Positions 1 through 8,930 of a DNA stretch of 64,000 nucleotides are shown here, piece after piece. The notes under the pieces were generated by a model. The model did no database searches, was not told where the DNA came from, and saw only the letters and a program-made list of their open reading frames with translations. The position numbers and the translations under genes were made by a program. The DNA comes from Streptomyces sp. DSM 15324 (lineage in GTDB: Bacteria > Actinomycetota > Actinomycetes > Streptomycetales > Streptomycetaceae), in contig NZ_KQ949038.1 of the NCBI RefSeq assembly GCF_001514285.1, positions 1 through 64,000 of the forward strand, read 5' to 3'. Numbering within the stretch: the first letter of the stretch is position 1; each line of letters opens with the position of its first letter.

Positions 1-186
1 TGACGCTCGAGGGAGGGCTTGTTGGTGTACGGGGCGGCGGCTGGCCTGGTGTGTTGCTGGTTTGTTGAGAGGTCGGGTGACCGGTTCCAGCGGGGAGGTC
101 GGGGTGTGTGAGCTGGGGTTGTGTGTTGTGTGCTGAGCCTGGCTTGGTTCGTCGTAGGTAGCTCTAGCGTGAAAAGGGTCGGCTGG

Positions 187-217
187 TGTTTGTGCTGGTC
201 AAGGCTGTTTGTGCTGG
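187..217. repeat. Two 12-bp direct repeats near the putative end of Tn7-like module 1
   Basis: TGTTTGTGCTGG occurs at 187-198 and again at 206-217, a 19-bp period, just downstream of the tnsC stop. Tn7-family ends carry several short TnsB-binding repeats outside the transposition genes, so these could be end repeats. No matching terminal inverted repeat was found in the window, and the true end may lie before base 1. The whole stretch 1-231 has no coding signal that I can see. Confidence 0.3.
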
Positions 218-231
218 CCGGGGTGTTGGGG

Positions 232-1326
232 TTAGCGACCTCGTGTGCGGGGGCGGTGGTGGGTTTCGGCGAGGTGGTCGAGGCGGATGGTGTCGAGTGA
301 TTGCTTGGTGATGCGTTCGGTGCCGTCGCAGATGGCGGTGATGGCGGCTTGGCGGATGAGTCGGGTGAGGGATCCGATGCGGCCGGCGGTGCGCTGGTGG
401 AGGTAGGTGGCGTGGCGGGGGAGGGTGCCGTTTTTGTGGTGGGTGAGGTCGAGGTTGTTTTCGATGTCGGTGATGACGTCGCGGAAGGGTTCACGTGATC
501 CGTGGCGGGCGGGGAGGGGGCCGCAGGTGATGAGGGTGGCGCGTCCGGCGAGCTGAGCGCCGCGGGTGCCGGAGAAGAGAGGTGTATCGGTGACGTCGAT
601 GCCGGCGTAGACGAAGGTGGCCCGGAGGCGTTCGGTGAGGTCTTTCAGGAGGTCGGCGGCCTGGGCGCCGGTGGTGGTGCGGGGGTTGAGGCGGTGGATT
701 TCGTCGATGAGGACGAGTTGGACACCGGCTTGGCTGTAGGTGTGGCAGACGGCGTCGGTGATCTGGGTCTGGGTCATGCGGGTGGTGGTGGGGATGCCGA
801 GGTAGCGGGCGAATTCGGTGATGAGGGTTTTCGCGGTGGCGCCGGGCGGGACGAGGACGTACGCGACGGGTATCGCGGCGTGTGCCGATCCGGGCGGTGT
901 GGGGTTTTTGCGGGTGTGGGCGAGGTGGCAGGTGCGGCCGACGTTCAGGAGGGCGGTGGTTTTGCCGGCCGCGGCGGGTCCGGTGACGATCAGCGAGGGC
1001 CGTGCGGTGGCCTGTTGGTGGCGGCCGAGGATCATCAGGGTGCGGACCTGGGTGGCAAGTTGGCTGATGGCGGGGGTGCGGATGGTGACGAACGCGGAGT
1101 GGTAGGCGAGGCGTTCCTCCGGGCTGCGGGGTGGCTGGCCGGGCCGGGGCGGGGTGACAGGTTCGGTGGTGACGAATCGGTGCCAGCCCTGCCAGGTGGT
1201 CAGGGGCCAGGACGGCTCGGCCGCACCGCCGCCTGCGCCGGTGGCGGCGTTGTGGGCCCGGGCGGCGTTCGGACTGGTCTCGCCGGCACGGGTGGCGTGG
1301 TCGGTGCGCGGGCGGGGGGTTACCAC
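232..1326 (-). CDS. TnsC/TniB-like AAA+ transposition ATPase (module 1)
   Basis: ATPase regulator of a Tn7-like transposase, 364 aa, which would couple TniQ-marked target DNA to the TnsB transposase. The Walker A motif reads GPAAAGKTTALL and Walker B reads LVLIDEIHRL, followed by sensor-like and TniB-type C-terminal residues. The reading frame continues far upstream but that part is Arg/Pro-rich antisense shadow. I place the start at GTG 1326, which overlaps the tnsB stop by 7 nt (AAGTGGTAA), as expected for translational coupling. It is the last gene of the minus-strand order tniQ-tnsA-tnsB-tnsC. The family assignment is firm; the exact start is slightly uncertain. Confidence 0.88.
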   Translation of the reverse strand: MVTPRPRTDHATRAGETSPNAARAHNAATGAGGGAAEPSWPLTTWQGWHRFVTTEPVTPPRPGQPPRSPEERLAYHSAFVTIRTPAISQLATQVRTLMILGRHQQATARPSLIVTGPAAAGKTTALLNVGRTCHLAHTRKNPTPPGSAHAAIPVAYVLVPPGATAKTLITEFARYLGIPTTTRMTQTQITDAVCHTYSQAGVQLVLIDEIHRLNPRTTTGAQAADLLKDLTERLRATFVYAGIDVTDTPLFSGTRGAQLAGRATLITCGPLPARHGSREPFRDVITDIENNLDLTHHKNGTLPRHATYLHQRTAGRIGSLTRLIRQAAITAICDGTERITKQSLDTIRLDHLAETHHRPRTRGR

Positions 1327-3422
1327 TTGTCGGCTTCCTCGTGTGCGTCGTAGAGCCCGAATCCGGTGGCCGGGGCGAGGGTGTCGTCGTCGGGGAGGTC
1401 GTCGAGGTCGTCGATGCTGTCGTCCTCGTGCCGCTGCGCTGGGTCGTCGGCGCTCTGGCCGGTGTCGTGTTCTGGGCGGCGGGCTGTGGGGAGGGGGATG
1501 GCGGTGGTGCGGGCGATGAGGGCCTGTTCGGTTCTGGTGGCGTGGCCGCTGTGGACGCGGCGCATGAGCTGGTCGAGGGCGTCGGCGAGGTCGGCTTCGT
1601 ACTGCTCTGTATCGCCGTGGTTGTCGTGCAGGGCGAGTGTTCTGATGTGCTGCCAGGTGTGGTCGTTGAACGGCTGGTGGACGTGGTCGCGGTGGATCCA
1701 CGGGATCTCGGTCAGTTCGCCGTCGGGCAGGCGGATCCAGATCTGGCGGACGTCGTGGGGGTTGTGGTGGATCTCCCATTTCCCGCCGCGCGCCGTGATG
1801 GGGGAGGGCTGGCCGCGGTAGGGGGCGAGGAGGTCCGCGTCGTAGGTGCGGTGGTGGATGCGGATGCCGGAGGCGGTGATGGCCTGCCAGCGCACGGGCA
1901 GCAGCTCGAGGTAGTCGTGGCCGGTCAGCGGGACGGGGACGTGTCCGGCGACGGCGATGAGCGCGGCCCACATCTGGTTCGGGGTGAGGGCCTTCTTCGG
2001 CATCATCGGGTGGCGCAGGCCTTCGTGGGGGCGGTGGTGGTAGTGGACCAGCCATTCGTCGAGGAGGTCCTGCAGGTGGGGGACGCTGTAGCAGGCATCT
2101 TTCTCGGTGTCGGGGCCGCGGCGGGTGACGTCGGATCCGGTGTAGCCGGGCAGGTGCTGGCAGAACAGCGCGTTGATGGTGCCGAAGGCGCGCTCCACGA
2201 TGCCTTTGGCGGTGGGCGCGAACGGCGGGGCGGGCTGGACGCTGATGCCGAGGGTTTCGCAGGCGGCGGTGAACGCGCGGGAGACGAAGACGCGGCCGCG
2301 GTCGACGACGATCGTCTCCGGCAGGACGACGGGCCGGGCCGCGGCGCCGGCCAGGCGTTCGTCCAGCGTGGCCAGCTGTTTGTGGGGGAGTGCGCGGGCG
2401 TGGTCCATGCGCAGGATGTTGGGCCAAGTGGGGCGGGCGGGGTGCGGGACGGCCATCTCCGCCAGCAGCAGGGCCGCGTCGACGGCTTTGGTCGCGCTGG
2501 GGCACAGGACGGCGGCGAGGATGGCGCGGGTGGCGACGTCGATGGCGATGGTGAGTTCGGGGCGGGCGAGGGTGCCGTCGTCGAAGAGGGCGAGGACGTC
2601 CAGGCGGGTGGTATCGATCTGGACCTGCTCGCCGGGCCGCAGCGCGGTGGTGGGGGTGAAGGCCCGTCCGTCGAAGCTGGCGGGAATGGCCCGGACAGGC
2701 CCGGTGGGCAGTTCGCTGGGGCGGGCGAGGGTGGTGACGAGCCGGTACAGCGTGGCCTGGGACGGTGCGGGCACCGTGCCAGGCCCGTGCCGGTCTTCCA
2801 GGATGTGGTTGATCAGGGGGAACAGACCGTTGATGGTGCCCTTGGAGCGGCCGCGCCGGCGGCGCAGCGCCTCGCGGACGGCGGCGACGACCCGTTCGTC
2901 GGCCCGCCCGGTGGGGCTGGGGGCGCGCGTGCTGCGGTGGTCGAGGAGCCCCCACAGGCCTTGTTTGCGGTAGGCGAGCCGCATGCGCTGGACCGTGGTG
3001 CGCGAGACGCGGCCGAAGCCGAGCGCGGTCAGCTCCTGGGCCTTGGCCTGCTCGCGCTGGGCCAGTGTGTGCTGCTCGGGGTCGTACTGCGGCCGCACCG
3101 CCCCGTCACTGCCCAGCCCGCCGGCAAGGCCGCATTCAACCTCTCTCACGTGCCGCTGCCAGGCCAGTGCCTTCTCGCGCGCCGCGGCGGGGGCGGTCTC
3201 GAACAGCCCCCACTGCGGGGCCGGCTGGGGCACCTCGGCCCCGATGACGGTGAAGCCGGGGTCGGCGAACAGGTGCCCGGCGAGTACGGCCTCACCGCCG
3301 CCGTCCGGGCCGATGAGGTGGATGTCCTGCCCGGCCAGGGCGACCACCTGCCACTTCACGCCGCGGAAGCGGACGTGAGTCCCGACCCTGAGCGCCGGTC
3401 GGGCGTTGCGCCGGGCGCTCAC
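1320..3422 (-). CDS. TnsB/TniA-like DDE transposase (module 1)
   Basis: Mu/Tn7-type retroviral-integrase-fold transposase of 700 aa, the subunit that binds transposon ends and performs strand transfer. The DDE triad is visible: D270 (QIDTT), D374 (IVVDRG) and E410 (GIVERAFG). The last two are 36 positions apart, the classic D(35)E spacing. N-terminal DNA-binding helices precede the rve core, and a Mu-type C-terminal beta-barrel domain follows (conserved HHRPHEGL near the junction). The C-terminus is acidic (DDLDDLPDDD), a likely contact site for TnsC. Start GTG 3422 overlaps the tnsA stop (GTGA). The frame continues upstream to 4286, but that part is shadow of tnsA. Confidence 0.92.
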   Translation of the reverse strand: MSARRNARPALRVGTHVRFRGVKWQVVALAGQDIHLIGPDGGGEAVLAGHLFADPGFTVIGAEVPQPAPQWGLFETAPAAAREKALAWQRHVREVECGLAGGLGSDGAVRPQYDPEQHTLAQREQAKAQELTALGFGRVSRTTVQRMRLAYRKQGLWGLLDHRSTRAPSPTGRADERVVAAVREALRRRRGRSKGTINGLFPLINHILEDRHGPGTVPAPSQATLYRLVTTLARPSELPTGPVRAIPASFDGRAFTPTTALRPGEQVQIDTTRLDVLALFDDGTLARPELTIAIDVATRAILAAVLCPSATKAVDAALLLAEMAVPHPARPTWPNILRMDHARALPHKQLATLDERLAGAAARPVVLPETIVVDRGRVFVSRAFTAACETLGISVQPAPPFAPTAKGIVERAFGTINALFCQHLPGYTGSDVTRRGPDTEKDACYSVPHLQDLLDEWLVHYHHRPHEGLRHPMMPKKALTPNQMWAALIAVAGHVPVPLTGHDYLELLPVRWQAITASGIRIHHRTYDADLLAPYRGQPSPITARGGKWEIHHNPHDVRQIWIRLPDGELTEIPWIHRDHVHQPFNDHTWQHIRTLALHDNHGDTEQYEADLADALDQLMRRVHSGHATRTEQALIARTTAIPLPTARRPEHDTGQSADDPAQRHEDDSIDDLDDLPDDDTLAPATGFGLYDAHEEADKW

Positions 3423-4228
3423 CTGCGGCCTCCCGTCCTGTCCAGGCCGTTTCGGCTCTGGGCCGGGCCGACCAGGACCTGCTCGTGGAGGGGGGTGTCC
3501 AGGTCGGTTGTCAGCTGTCTGTGCCACAGGGCGTGGAAGAGGGCAGGGAGAACCTCGATGGGGTCGCCGGCCGTTTCCGCGCCTTGGAGCAGGGGCCGGG
3601 GGTGGGCGAATGCGTCGAGGACGGTGGGCATGAGGCCGGGGCGGCCGGCGTTGCGAGGGTGGCGGTACCCGGCCAGCCATTTCAGATTGGCGGCGAGGAT
3701 GTCGTCGAGCGGGGCGAGGCGCTGGTAGGTCCAGCCGAGGTGCGCGCATGCTTCCGCTACGGCCTCCGCGGCGTTCAGGGCGCGTTCGCCGCCGGCGTCG
3801 GGGTGGCTGGGGCAGTCGGCGAGCAGGGCGGTGCCATCGGTATAGCGGGCGAACAGCTGCGGAACCCAGGAGCGGACCTGTCCGCGGTGGTTGCGCCACA
3901 GCAGTCGCACCGGCCGGCCCGCCAGCCCGGTCACCTCCGGGGCGCGGTCCAGGACCATCAGCTGGAGGCGCATCGCGTTCGACCCGGCCGCCACGTGCCG
4001 TCCGGTCGTGGCCGACCACCACAGGCCCGGTCCCCACCGCCGCCCCGGGATCGCCGGGAACGCGGAGACGGGCGGTAGGCCCTCGAAGGCCACTGCCAGG
4101 GCCGCGTCCGCCCATCTCTGCTGGACCATCTGCCCGAGAGGGTCGAGGAAGACCGCCTCGAAGCCGCTCCCACACGGTGCGGCACGCCCTGGCTGGCCCC
4201 CGGGCCGGGTTTCTGCTGCGTTGATCAC
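3419..4228 (-). CDS. TnsA-like heteromeric transposase endonuclease subunit (module 1), catalytically doubtful
   Basis: 269-aa protein resembling the actinobacterial TnsA-like subunits. It has the recognisable GLWWSATTGRHV stretch, a DRAPEV segment, then WVPQLFARYTDGTALLADC. In family members as I recall them, this region reads like ESWLERD, PDFF and VDVR, supplying the acidic nuclease residues. Here the corresponding positions are mostly non-acidic (GSNAMRL, PQLF, ADCP), so 5'-strand cleavage may be lost. Start GTG 4228 has an upstream GGCAGGAG. It overlaps tnsB by 4 nt and follows tniQ by 111 bp. The family call rests on position plus motif remnants; inactivity is inference. Confidence 0.75.
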   Translation of the reverse strand: MINAAETRPGGQPGRAAPCGSGFEAVFLDPLGQMVQQRWADAALAVAFEGLPPVSAFPAIPGRRWGPGLWWSATTGRHVAAGSNAMRLQLMVLDRAPEVTGLAGRPVRLLWRNHRGQVRSWVPQLFARYTDGTALLADCPSHPDAGGERALNAAEAVAEACAHLGWTYQRLAPLDDILAANLKWLAGYRHPRNAGRPGLMPTVLDAFAHPRPLLQGAETAGDPIEVLPALFHALWHRQLTTDLDTPLHEQVLVGPAQSRNGLDRTGGRR

Positions 4229-4339
4229 TCGCGCCAGCCAACTCCTGCCCGGCCGCGCGCGCCCGCGTTTTCAGTATTTCTGCCACCGACGAGTGTTGTT
4301 ATCGGCCAACAGCCAACGCGCCCGCTACGAACACGATTC

Positions 4340-5734
4340 TCAGCCGCCGTCTTCCTGGCCGGCCGCGAGCATGGTCATCAAGGCGTCGGGAGACATTTCC
4401 GCCCACTGGGCGACCTCTTCCAGGGGCATCCCGGCGTTCACCGCGGCCAGGGCGGTCCGCTTCCAGGCATTGTCGATCAGGGCGGCGCTGTGGCGGAGGT
4501 TGCGCAGAAGCTGTTGGGCGACGTCGGCGGTCGGTCCAGTCTGCACCCCGCGCAACTGGAGCAGCTGTTCCTCGGCGCTCTCGATGGTGCTGGTGATCAG
4601 CGCACGCTGTTCGGCGGGCACCGCCGCGCGCCACATCCTTCCCGAGCCGGGCGCTTTCTTCTCCTTGCCCAGCACCCGCAACTGCCCGGCCATGGTGGCG
4701 GGCTGGTGTTCCTGGCGCAGCCACCAGGGGTCGTTGTCGTATCCGGGCGGTCCGCCGACCCCGCGGCGGATGCGGATGACGCTGCCCATCCAGGAGGTCA
4801 GCGGTCCGCCGTAGTCGGTCGCGGCCAGCGGCCCCAGCCACGGCCGGCCCACCCGCTCACCGAGCCGGCGGCAGAACATCCCGTCGGCGGGCAGAGCCCG
4901 CGGCCGCCCAGCGCCGCTGTCGGTCCACGCCAGCTGGGCCATGGCCGGGTCCAGCAGCGCATCGGCGACGGCCGCCACCTCGGGGAAGACGACCGTGTCC
5001 CGCCCCACGGTCCGCCAACGGTCCAGATCCGTCCCGACGTTGCCGCCTGCGACCTGGTGCAGGCGCTGCGGCCAGATCGTCTCCCGCTCCCAGTGCAGGG
5101 CCTGCTCCCACCACCGGGCGACCACCGCGTGCGCCAGCGCGAATACCCTCTCCGGCTCTGCTCCGGCCCGTGTTGCCCGCCGCGCCACCCCGGTCCACCG
5201 CTGCTGCGCCGCGGCTACTTCCGGCACACCCCGCACGTCCAGATACTCGTGGGGCTGATCGGCGTCCGCGTCCAGGAGCCACCGCCCGTGGCGGACACAC
5301 ACCCGCTGCCATCGCGGCGCGTACCGCACCACCCGCACGGCCGTCCCCGTACGCCGGGCCGTGCACAGGCGGCAGCCGAAGGCGACCGGCCCGGCGACCG
5401 CGCCGCCGGTCCGCCACGCCGCCGCCGGCACCCCGGTCTTTCCGGCCGACAGCTTGGAGTCCTCCTGTCCCCACGATGGCAACGCCCGCGCCAGCACGTC
5501 TTCCTCGACGCCGCACAGGCCTGCCAGGAGCTGCCGGCCGGGCGCGTTCAGCAGCACTTCGGCGTCGGCCCGTGCGCCCCCGCCGTCGTGGCCCGGCGGG
5601 TAGTTGCGCCACTGCCAGGACGACCGCAGCACCTTCGCTTCCATCCCGTAGCGGCCTGCGATGCGGCAGATTAGCGACGAGGTCGTCTCCCCCTGCAGGG
5701 GAGCTGTCCGCAGGAGGCCGGGATGATGGGTCAC
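4340..5734 (-). CDS. TniQ family target-selection protein (module 1)
   Basis: 464-aa TniQ/TnsD-like protein that would recognise the insertion target and recruit TnsC. The N-terminus has the TniQ signature around residues 5-25 (APLQGETTSSLICRIAGRYG). A zinc ribbon follows (CRLCTARRTG ... VCVRHGRWLL), then a long helical C-terminal domain. GTG 5734 is preferred because the TniQ signature begins directly after it and GGCGGAG lies immediately upstream; about 170 residues of upstream open frame are low-complexity shadow. First gene of the minus-strand module, divergent from the cargo gene at 5924. Confidence 0.87.
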   Translation of the reverse strand: MTHHPGLLRTAPLQGETTSSLICRIAGRYGMEAKVLRSSWQWRNYPPGHDGGGARADAEVLLNAPGRQLLAGLCGVEEDVLARALPSWGQEDSKLSAGKTGVPAAAWRTGGAVAGPVAFGCRLCTARRTGTAVRVVRYAPRWQRVCVRHGRWLLDADADQPHEYLDVRGVPEVAAAQQRWTGVARRATRAGAEPERVFALAHAVVARWWEQALHWERETIWPQRLHQVAGGNVGTDLDRWRTVGRDTVVFPEVAAVADALLDPAMAQLAWTDSGAGRPRALPADGMFCRRLGERVGRPWLGPLAATDYGGPLTSWMGSVIRIRRGVGGPPGYDNDPWWLRQEHQPATMAGQLRVLGKEKKAPGSGRMWRAAVPAEQRALITSTIESAEEQLLQLRGVQTGPTADVAQQLLRNLRHSAALIDNAWKRTALAAVNAGMPLEEVAQWAEMSPDALMTMLAAGQEDGG

Positions 5735-5911
5735 TCCGCCACGGTCTCGTGTTCGCCCTGCCGGGCGGGCGTTTTCGCAGGAGCCGGCCGGTCCTCGGCC
5801 CGTCGTCTGCTTACTTTTCACAGGCCGTGGGTCTCCCTTTCCTGGAGCCGGCAGGCGTCGGTGTGGCGGGGGATTGGCCCGTTCGAGCGCATCGTGATGA
5901 TCCGATCGCAC

Positions 5912-5917
5912 TAAGCT
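5912..5917 (+). promoter_or_regulatory. Candidate -10 box for a leaderless transcript
   Basis: TAAGCT fits the actinobacterial TANNNT -10 pattern and sits 6 nt before the GTG start at 5924. No Shine-Dalgarno sequence precedes that start, so a leaderless mRNA is plausible. No convincing -35 is visible. Confidence 0.35.
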
Positions 5918-5923
5918 ACGCCT

Positions 5924-6532
5924 GTGGTGGTTGGCGAAGATGCTCAGGTGAAGGGCTTCTCGGGGGCCCGCAGAGCCAAGCAGTGGCTCGAGGGCACGAT
6001 GCGCATCTTCGGCGCGTACGCGAACACGGACTCGGAGTCCTGTGGCCGTCGGCTGACTCTGTCCTGGCCGTACGGAGGCCGGACGTTCTCCTTCGATCTG
6101 GGGGGTGCCATGCGCGGTGACCCCTACCAGAACGACATGTTCTGCGCGGAGGTCAAGAACTACGCGCAACCCAGCGACCAGGGAACCCAGTTCGACGAGT
6201 TTCTCGCCAAGTGCTACGTGGCCGCCCAGGCCCAGCACCATCTCAGCGATCACTTCATGTGGATCACCTGGGCACCGTTCCGGGCGAACTCCTGGTCCAC
6301 CCTCAACTCACCTGACCAGGTGGAGACCGCGGTCCTTCAGCACAGCAGCCGTGTTTTCGGCACCAGCGACCCCGAGGAAGCCCGAAAACTTCTGGACGCT
6401 GAACTCGTCCGGTCGGTCGCCGCCCGTCTGTGGCTGATCGTGCTCTCGGACAAGCAGGAAACCCTCCTGCCGCTCAAGGACTGGGCAGCCATTGTCGCCG
6501 CCGAACTCACCCGCAGAGAGGGCTCGTGGTGA
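5924..6532 (+). CDS. PD-(D/E)xK-like nuclease candidate, cargo of Tn7-like module 1
   Basis: 202-aa protein I cannot assign to a named family. The central segment FSFDLGGAMRGD followed by FCAEVKNY gives an Asp and an E-x-K of the kind seen in PD-(D/E)xK restriction-type nucleases. It is followed by a helix with conserved-looking Gln and Phe residues (QGTQFDEFLAKCYVA). It overlaps the next gene by 4 nt (GTGA), so the two are translationally coupled and probably act together. Placed directly beside the tniQ end of a Tn7-like module, it is likely defensive cargo. The nuclease idea is inference from the motif only. Confidence 0.6.
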   Translation: MVVGEDAQVKGFSGARRAKQWLEGTMRIFGAYANTDSESCGRRLTLSWPYGGRTFSFDLGGAMRGDPYQNDMFCAEVKNYAQPSDQGTQFDEFLAKCYVAAQAQHHLSDHFMWITWAPFRANSWSTLNSPDQVETAVLQHSSRVFGTSDPEEARKLLDAELVRSVAARLWLIVLSDKQETLLPLKDWAAIVAAELTRREGSW

Positions 6533-7950
6533 ACATCGTCGAGCAGTCGATCTCCCAGGCCATGGACGAGCCCGACGACCGGTTGATGTTCACCCAGGTC
6601 AAAGACGTAGTCGCCCGGCACCTGCGCCGTATGGACCCCGGTGCAACCGTCACCAAGACCGAGTTCTTCAACCACACCCATGTCCCCGACATGGTCTTGG
6701 AATGGCCCGGCAGGCCCCGCACACCGCGCCGGTTCATCTACCTGCGCACCACATCCGACCAGCGCGAGCTGGAGGACGACCTGCAGCGCCTTCCCCGTGC
6801 CGACCGGCCGGTGCTCCTGGCGCTTGGCCAGCTGCCCACCGCACGGCAGCAAGGAGATCTTCCCTCGCTGCCCGGCAGCAGCACCGCGCTGCTCCTCGAC
6901 GCTTCCGCGCTCGGCGCACTCCAGCCGGCCGACGACTCTCCCGGCATTCCCCGTCTGGTGTCCCGCTCCGTTCTCGAAGGCGGCCGCGGCACCCTCGACA
7001 AAGCGGCGACCGAGGAGTTCCTGAACACGGTCGTCCAGGGAGCCGAGGCCGCCCGTGCGGGAGAACGCGTTCCCACCCGCGACGCCGTCGACGCCCTCAC
7101 CGCACGGATGACCACCGAGGTCGCCGACCGGATGTCAGCCTTCCTCGCCGCGCTCTGGCAGGGCGGCGGATCCACACTCGCCAGCTTCCCCGCACCCCAG
7201 CGAGGCGTCGGCCATCTCGACGAGACGGCCCTGATGTACCTCCTGGAATCCGAGGACATCACCGACTCCGCATTCTGGAACCGGGTCGTCCGCATGATCA
7301 GCCTCCCTATCCTGCTGCGCACCCCGGCCGCCGGCACCGGCAACCTTCAGCACCTGATGCGTGAGGCGATCCAGCTCTGGACCAGCCGCGTCTGCATGAT
7401 CGTGCCCGGCATGGCTGACGCGGACATCAGCCCGTGGCGCTGGGCGGTGAAGGCCGGCCAGCTGATCCTGCAGACCCCGCGGTTCCATGTGCTCGTTGCC
7501 CAGGCCCGGCGCCAGCTCCCGCCCGGGCAGGAGCACGACCTGCCCCGCCTCGACGAAGTGAGGAACAGGGCCGACCGCTTCGGCATCCCGCTGACTTCTC
7601 TTCGAATGGTCGTGACGGACCGCCACGTCGGATACGGCGGCCCCGGAGACGACATCTCCCACGACGCCCAACTCGACGGCATCAGTGACGCGCTGGGACA
7701 AGCCGAGGGAGTCATCGAAGCCGATGCCCGCATCCCCTCCGGCGAGACTCTCCAGTGCCTGTTCGGCACCGGAATCGCCAGCGCCCGCGGCGCACGTACC
7801 CAGGTACCGCTGGACGCCCTCCTCGGCACGACAACGCGCCTGCTCTCCGATCTCTCAAGTGATGAAGCCGAGAAGATCACCCAGCTCCTCGGCGCCCAAG
7901 GCCCACCCCCCGACCAGCCATGGAGCCAGCCCAGCTTCGACGACGTATAG
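6529..7950 (+). CDS. Hypothetical protein, partner of the nuclease-like gene
   Basis: 473-aa soluble protein with no motif I recognise. The N-terminal ~120 residues look alpha/beta (MVLEWP, RRFIYLRTT, RPVLLALGQLP, TALLLDASALGAL), reminiscent of a Rossmann-like or restriction-type sensor fold. The rest is mainly helical and ends acidic (QPSFDDV). Start GTG 6529 overlaps the upstream stop by 4 nt; a second GTG at 6526 is possible. Strict coupling to the nuclease-like gene suggests a two-component system in which this protein is sensor, scaffold or immunity factor. The function is unknown. Confidence 0.75.
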   Translation: MNIVEQSISQAMDEPDDRLMFTQVKDVVARHLRRMDPGATVTKTEFFNHTHVPDMVLEWPGRPRTPRRFIYLRTTSDQRELEDDLQRLPRADRPVLLALGQLPTARQQGDLPSLPGSSTALLLDASALGALQPADDSPGIPRLVSRSVLEGGRGTLDKAATEEFLNTVVQGAEAARAGERVPTRDAVDALTARMTTEVADRMSAFLAALWQGGGSTLASFPAPQRGVGHLDETALMYLLESEDITDSAFWNRVVRMISLPILLRTPAAGTGNLQHLMREAIQLWTSRVCMIVPGMADADISPWRWAVKAGQLILQTPRFHVLVAQARRQLPPGQEHDLPRLDEVRNRADRFGIPLTSLRMVVTDRHVGYGGPGDDISHDAQLDGISDALGQAEGVIEADARIPSGETLQCLFGTGIASARGARTQVPLDALLGTTTRLLSDLSSDEAEKITQLLGAQGPPPDQPWSQPSFDDV

Positions 7951-7968
7951 GACTTGCGCGGGGCCGCC

Positions 7969-7989
7969 GACAGCGCTGTGGGTGCTGTC
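7969..7989 (+). terminator. Weak hairpin after the two-gene cargo
   Basis: GACAGC (7969-7974) and GCTGTC (7984-7989) form a 6-bp stem 19 nt past the stop at 7950. There is no U-tract, so this is a weak terminator candidate. Confidence 0.3.
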
Positions 7990-8049
7990 ACTAGCCGGTC
8001 GGCCGCCGCGGGTTCCAGTCCGGAGGCGAAAGTCCTCCCGCCCCCGCGT

Positions 8050-8427
8050 CTATGCGGATGCTGGTGACTGGTTGGCACTGTCTGAGCCAGCGGGTGGGGT
8101 CTCGGACGGTAGCCCGCCCGGTGGTGGGTCGGGTGGCGGCTGGGGGACGGAGGCGGGGGCTGTGGCCTGACGGTAGTTGATGATTGCCTGGATTCTTTTT
8201 TCGGGGTCGGTGATTTCGTCGAGGGCGGCTGCGAATTTTTCGTCGACGATGTTTCCTTTGCGCTGGCGGTTGTGGTCGAGGATCAGGCTGGTGAGGGGGA
8301 TGGCGAGGTATGCCGCGATGACGATCGCTCCCACGGCCCACCAGGGCGCGCCGCCCAGAGCGCCTGCAAGGACGGCGGGGAGCCCGGCCAGGAGGCCGGC
8401 GACGGGTGCGAGGGAGGACGAGTTCAT
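8050..8427 (-). CDS. Small membrane-anchored hypothetical protein
   Basis: 125-aa protein. Residues ~8-50 are hydrophobic and Gly/Ala-rich and could form one or two membrane segments (VAGLLAGLPAVLAGALGG, then AVGAIVIAAYLAIPLTSLI). A short charged cytoplasmic-type helix follows (DEKFAAALDEITDPEKRIQAIINY), then a Pro/Ser-rich tail. The family is not recognised. It stands alone, convergent with the cargo pair. A membrane-anchored adaptor is possible but unsupported by any partner gene. Confidence 0.6.
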   Translation of the reverse strand: MNSSSLAPVAGLLAGLPAVLAGALGGAPWWAVGAIVIAAYLAIPLTSLILDHNRQRKGNIVDEKFAAALDEITDPEKRIQAIINYRQATAPASVPQPPPDPPPGGLPSETPPAGSDSANQSPASA

Positions 8428-8599
8428 CGCGTGGATGCCCTTCCAGCACGCGACGGTTGGGCCGCCTCATGCCTGAACGAGTCGGCCTGGGCCGGCTGGG
8501 ACGGAAAGAGGCGGCACGTGTGTGCCGGGGGGTGAGGGCATGCCGAGGGCCGGCGTCGCTGTGAGGCGGGCCGGTGGTGTTTTACGGCAGGCTTTTCAC

Positions 8600-8633
8600 C
8601 ACCCCGGGAGGGAATTTCATTGATCCCGGGGTG
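8600..8633. terminator. Strong inverted repeat, possible bidirectional terminator
   Basis: CACCCCGGGA (8600-8609) and TCCCGGGGTG (8624-8633) are perfect 10-bp arms around a 14-nt loop. The repeat lies downstream of the minus-strand HA-repeat frame that ends at 8931. No U-run follows on the minus strand, which is common in Streptomyces terminators. The rest of 8428-8930 contains no gene that I can support. Confidence 0.5.
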
Positions 8634-8930
8634 TGTTTCAGATGGCTTGTCTGGCGGTTTTTGCGGGGGACGTTTTCTTCGGCTTTTTGGGCAGGGTGGG
8701 CTATATGTATCAGCTAACAAAAAGAATGCTTATAAAGCCCCTGAGCCGATTCATCTGTCCTCTACCGCACCGCCTTTCTCTACTCGCTGGCCGCGTGCAC
8801 CCTGTTGCGGGCACGCCAGACCTGCCCACCAGTATCGCCCATCGCGCCGCCTTCCAGAGCCTGTTCGGGAGCTTTCGTGGGCGAGGTCGTGCGCTTGGCG
8901 GTGGTTCGGGGCGGCGTAGAGGCGCTGAGC

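Noticed and set aside
1341..3728. 795-aa plus-strand open frame (Gly/Val-rich)
   Set aside because: Antisense shadow of the tnsB and tnsA genes in very high-GC DNA; low-complexity composition, no domain, no ribosome site.
4490..5674. 394-aa plus-strand open frame
   Set aside because: Antisense shadow of tniQ1; Pro/Arg/His-rich without any motif.
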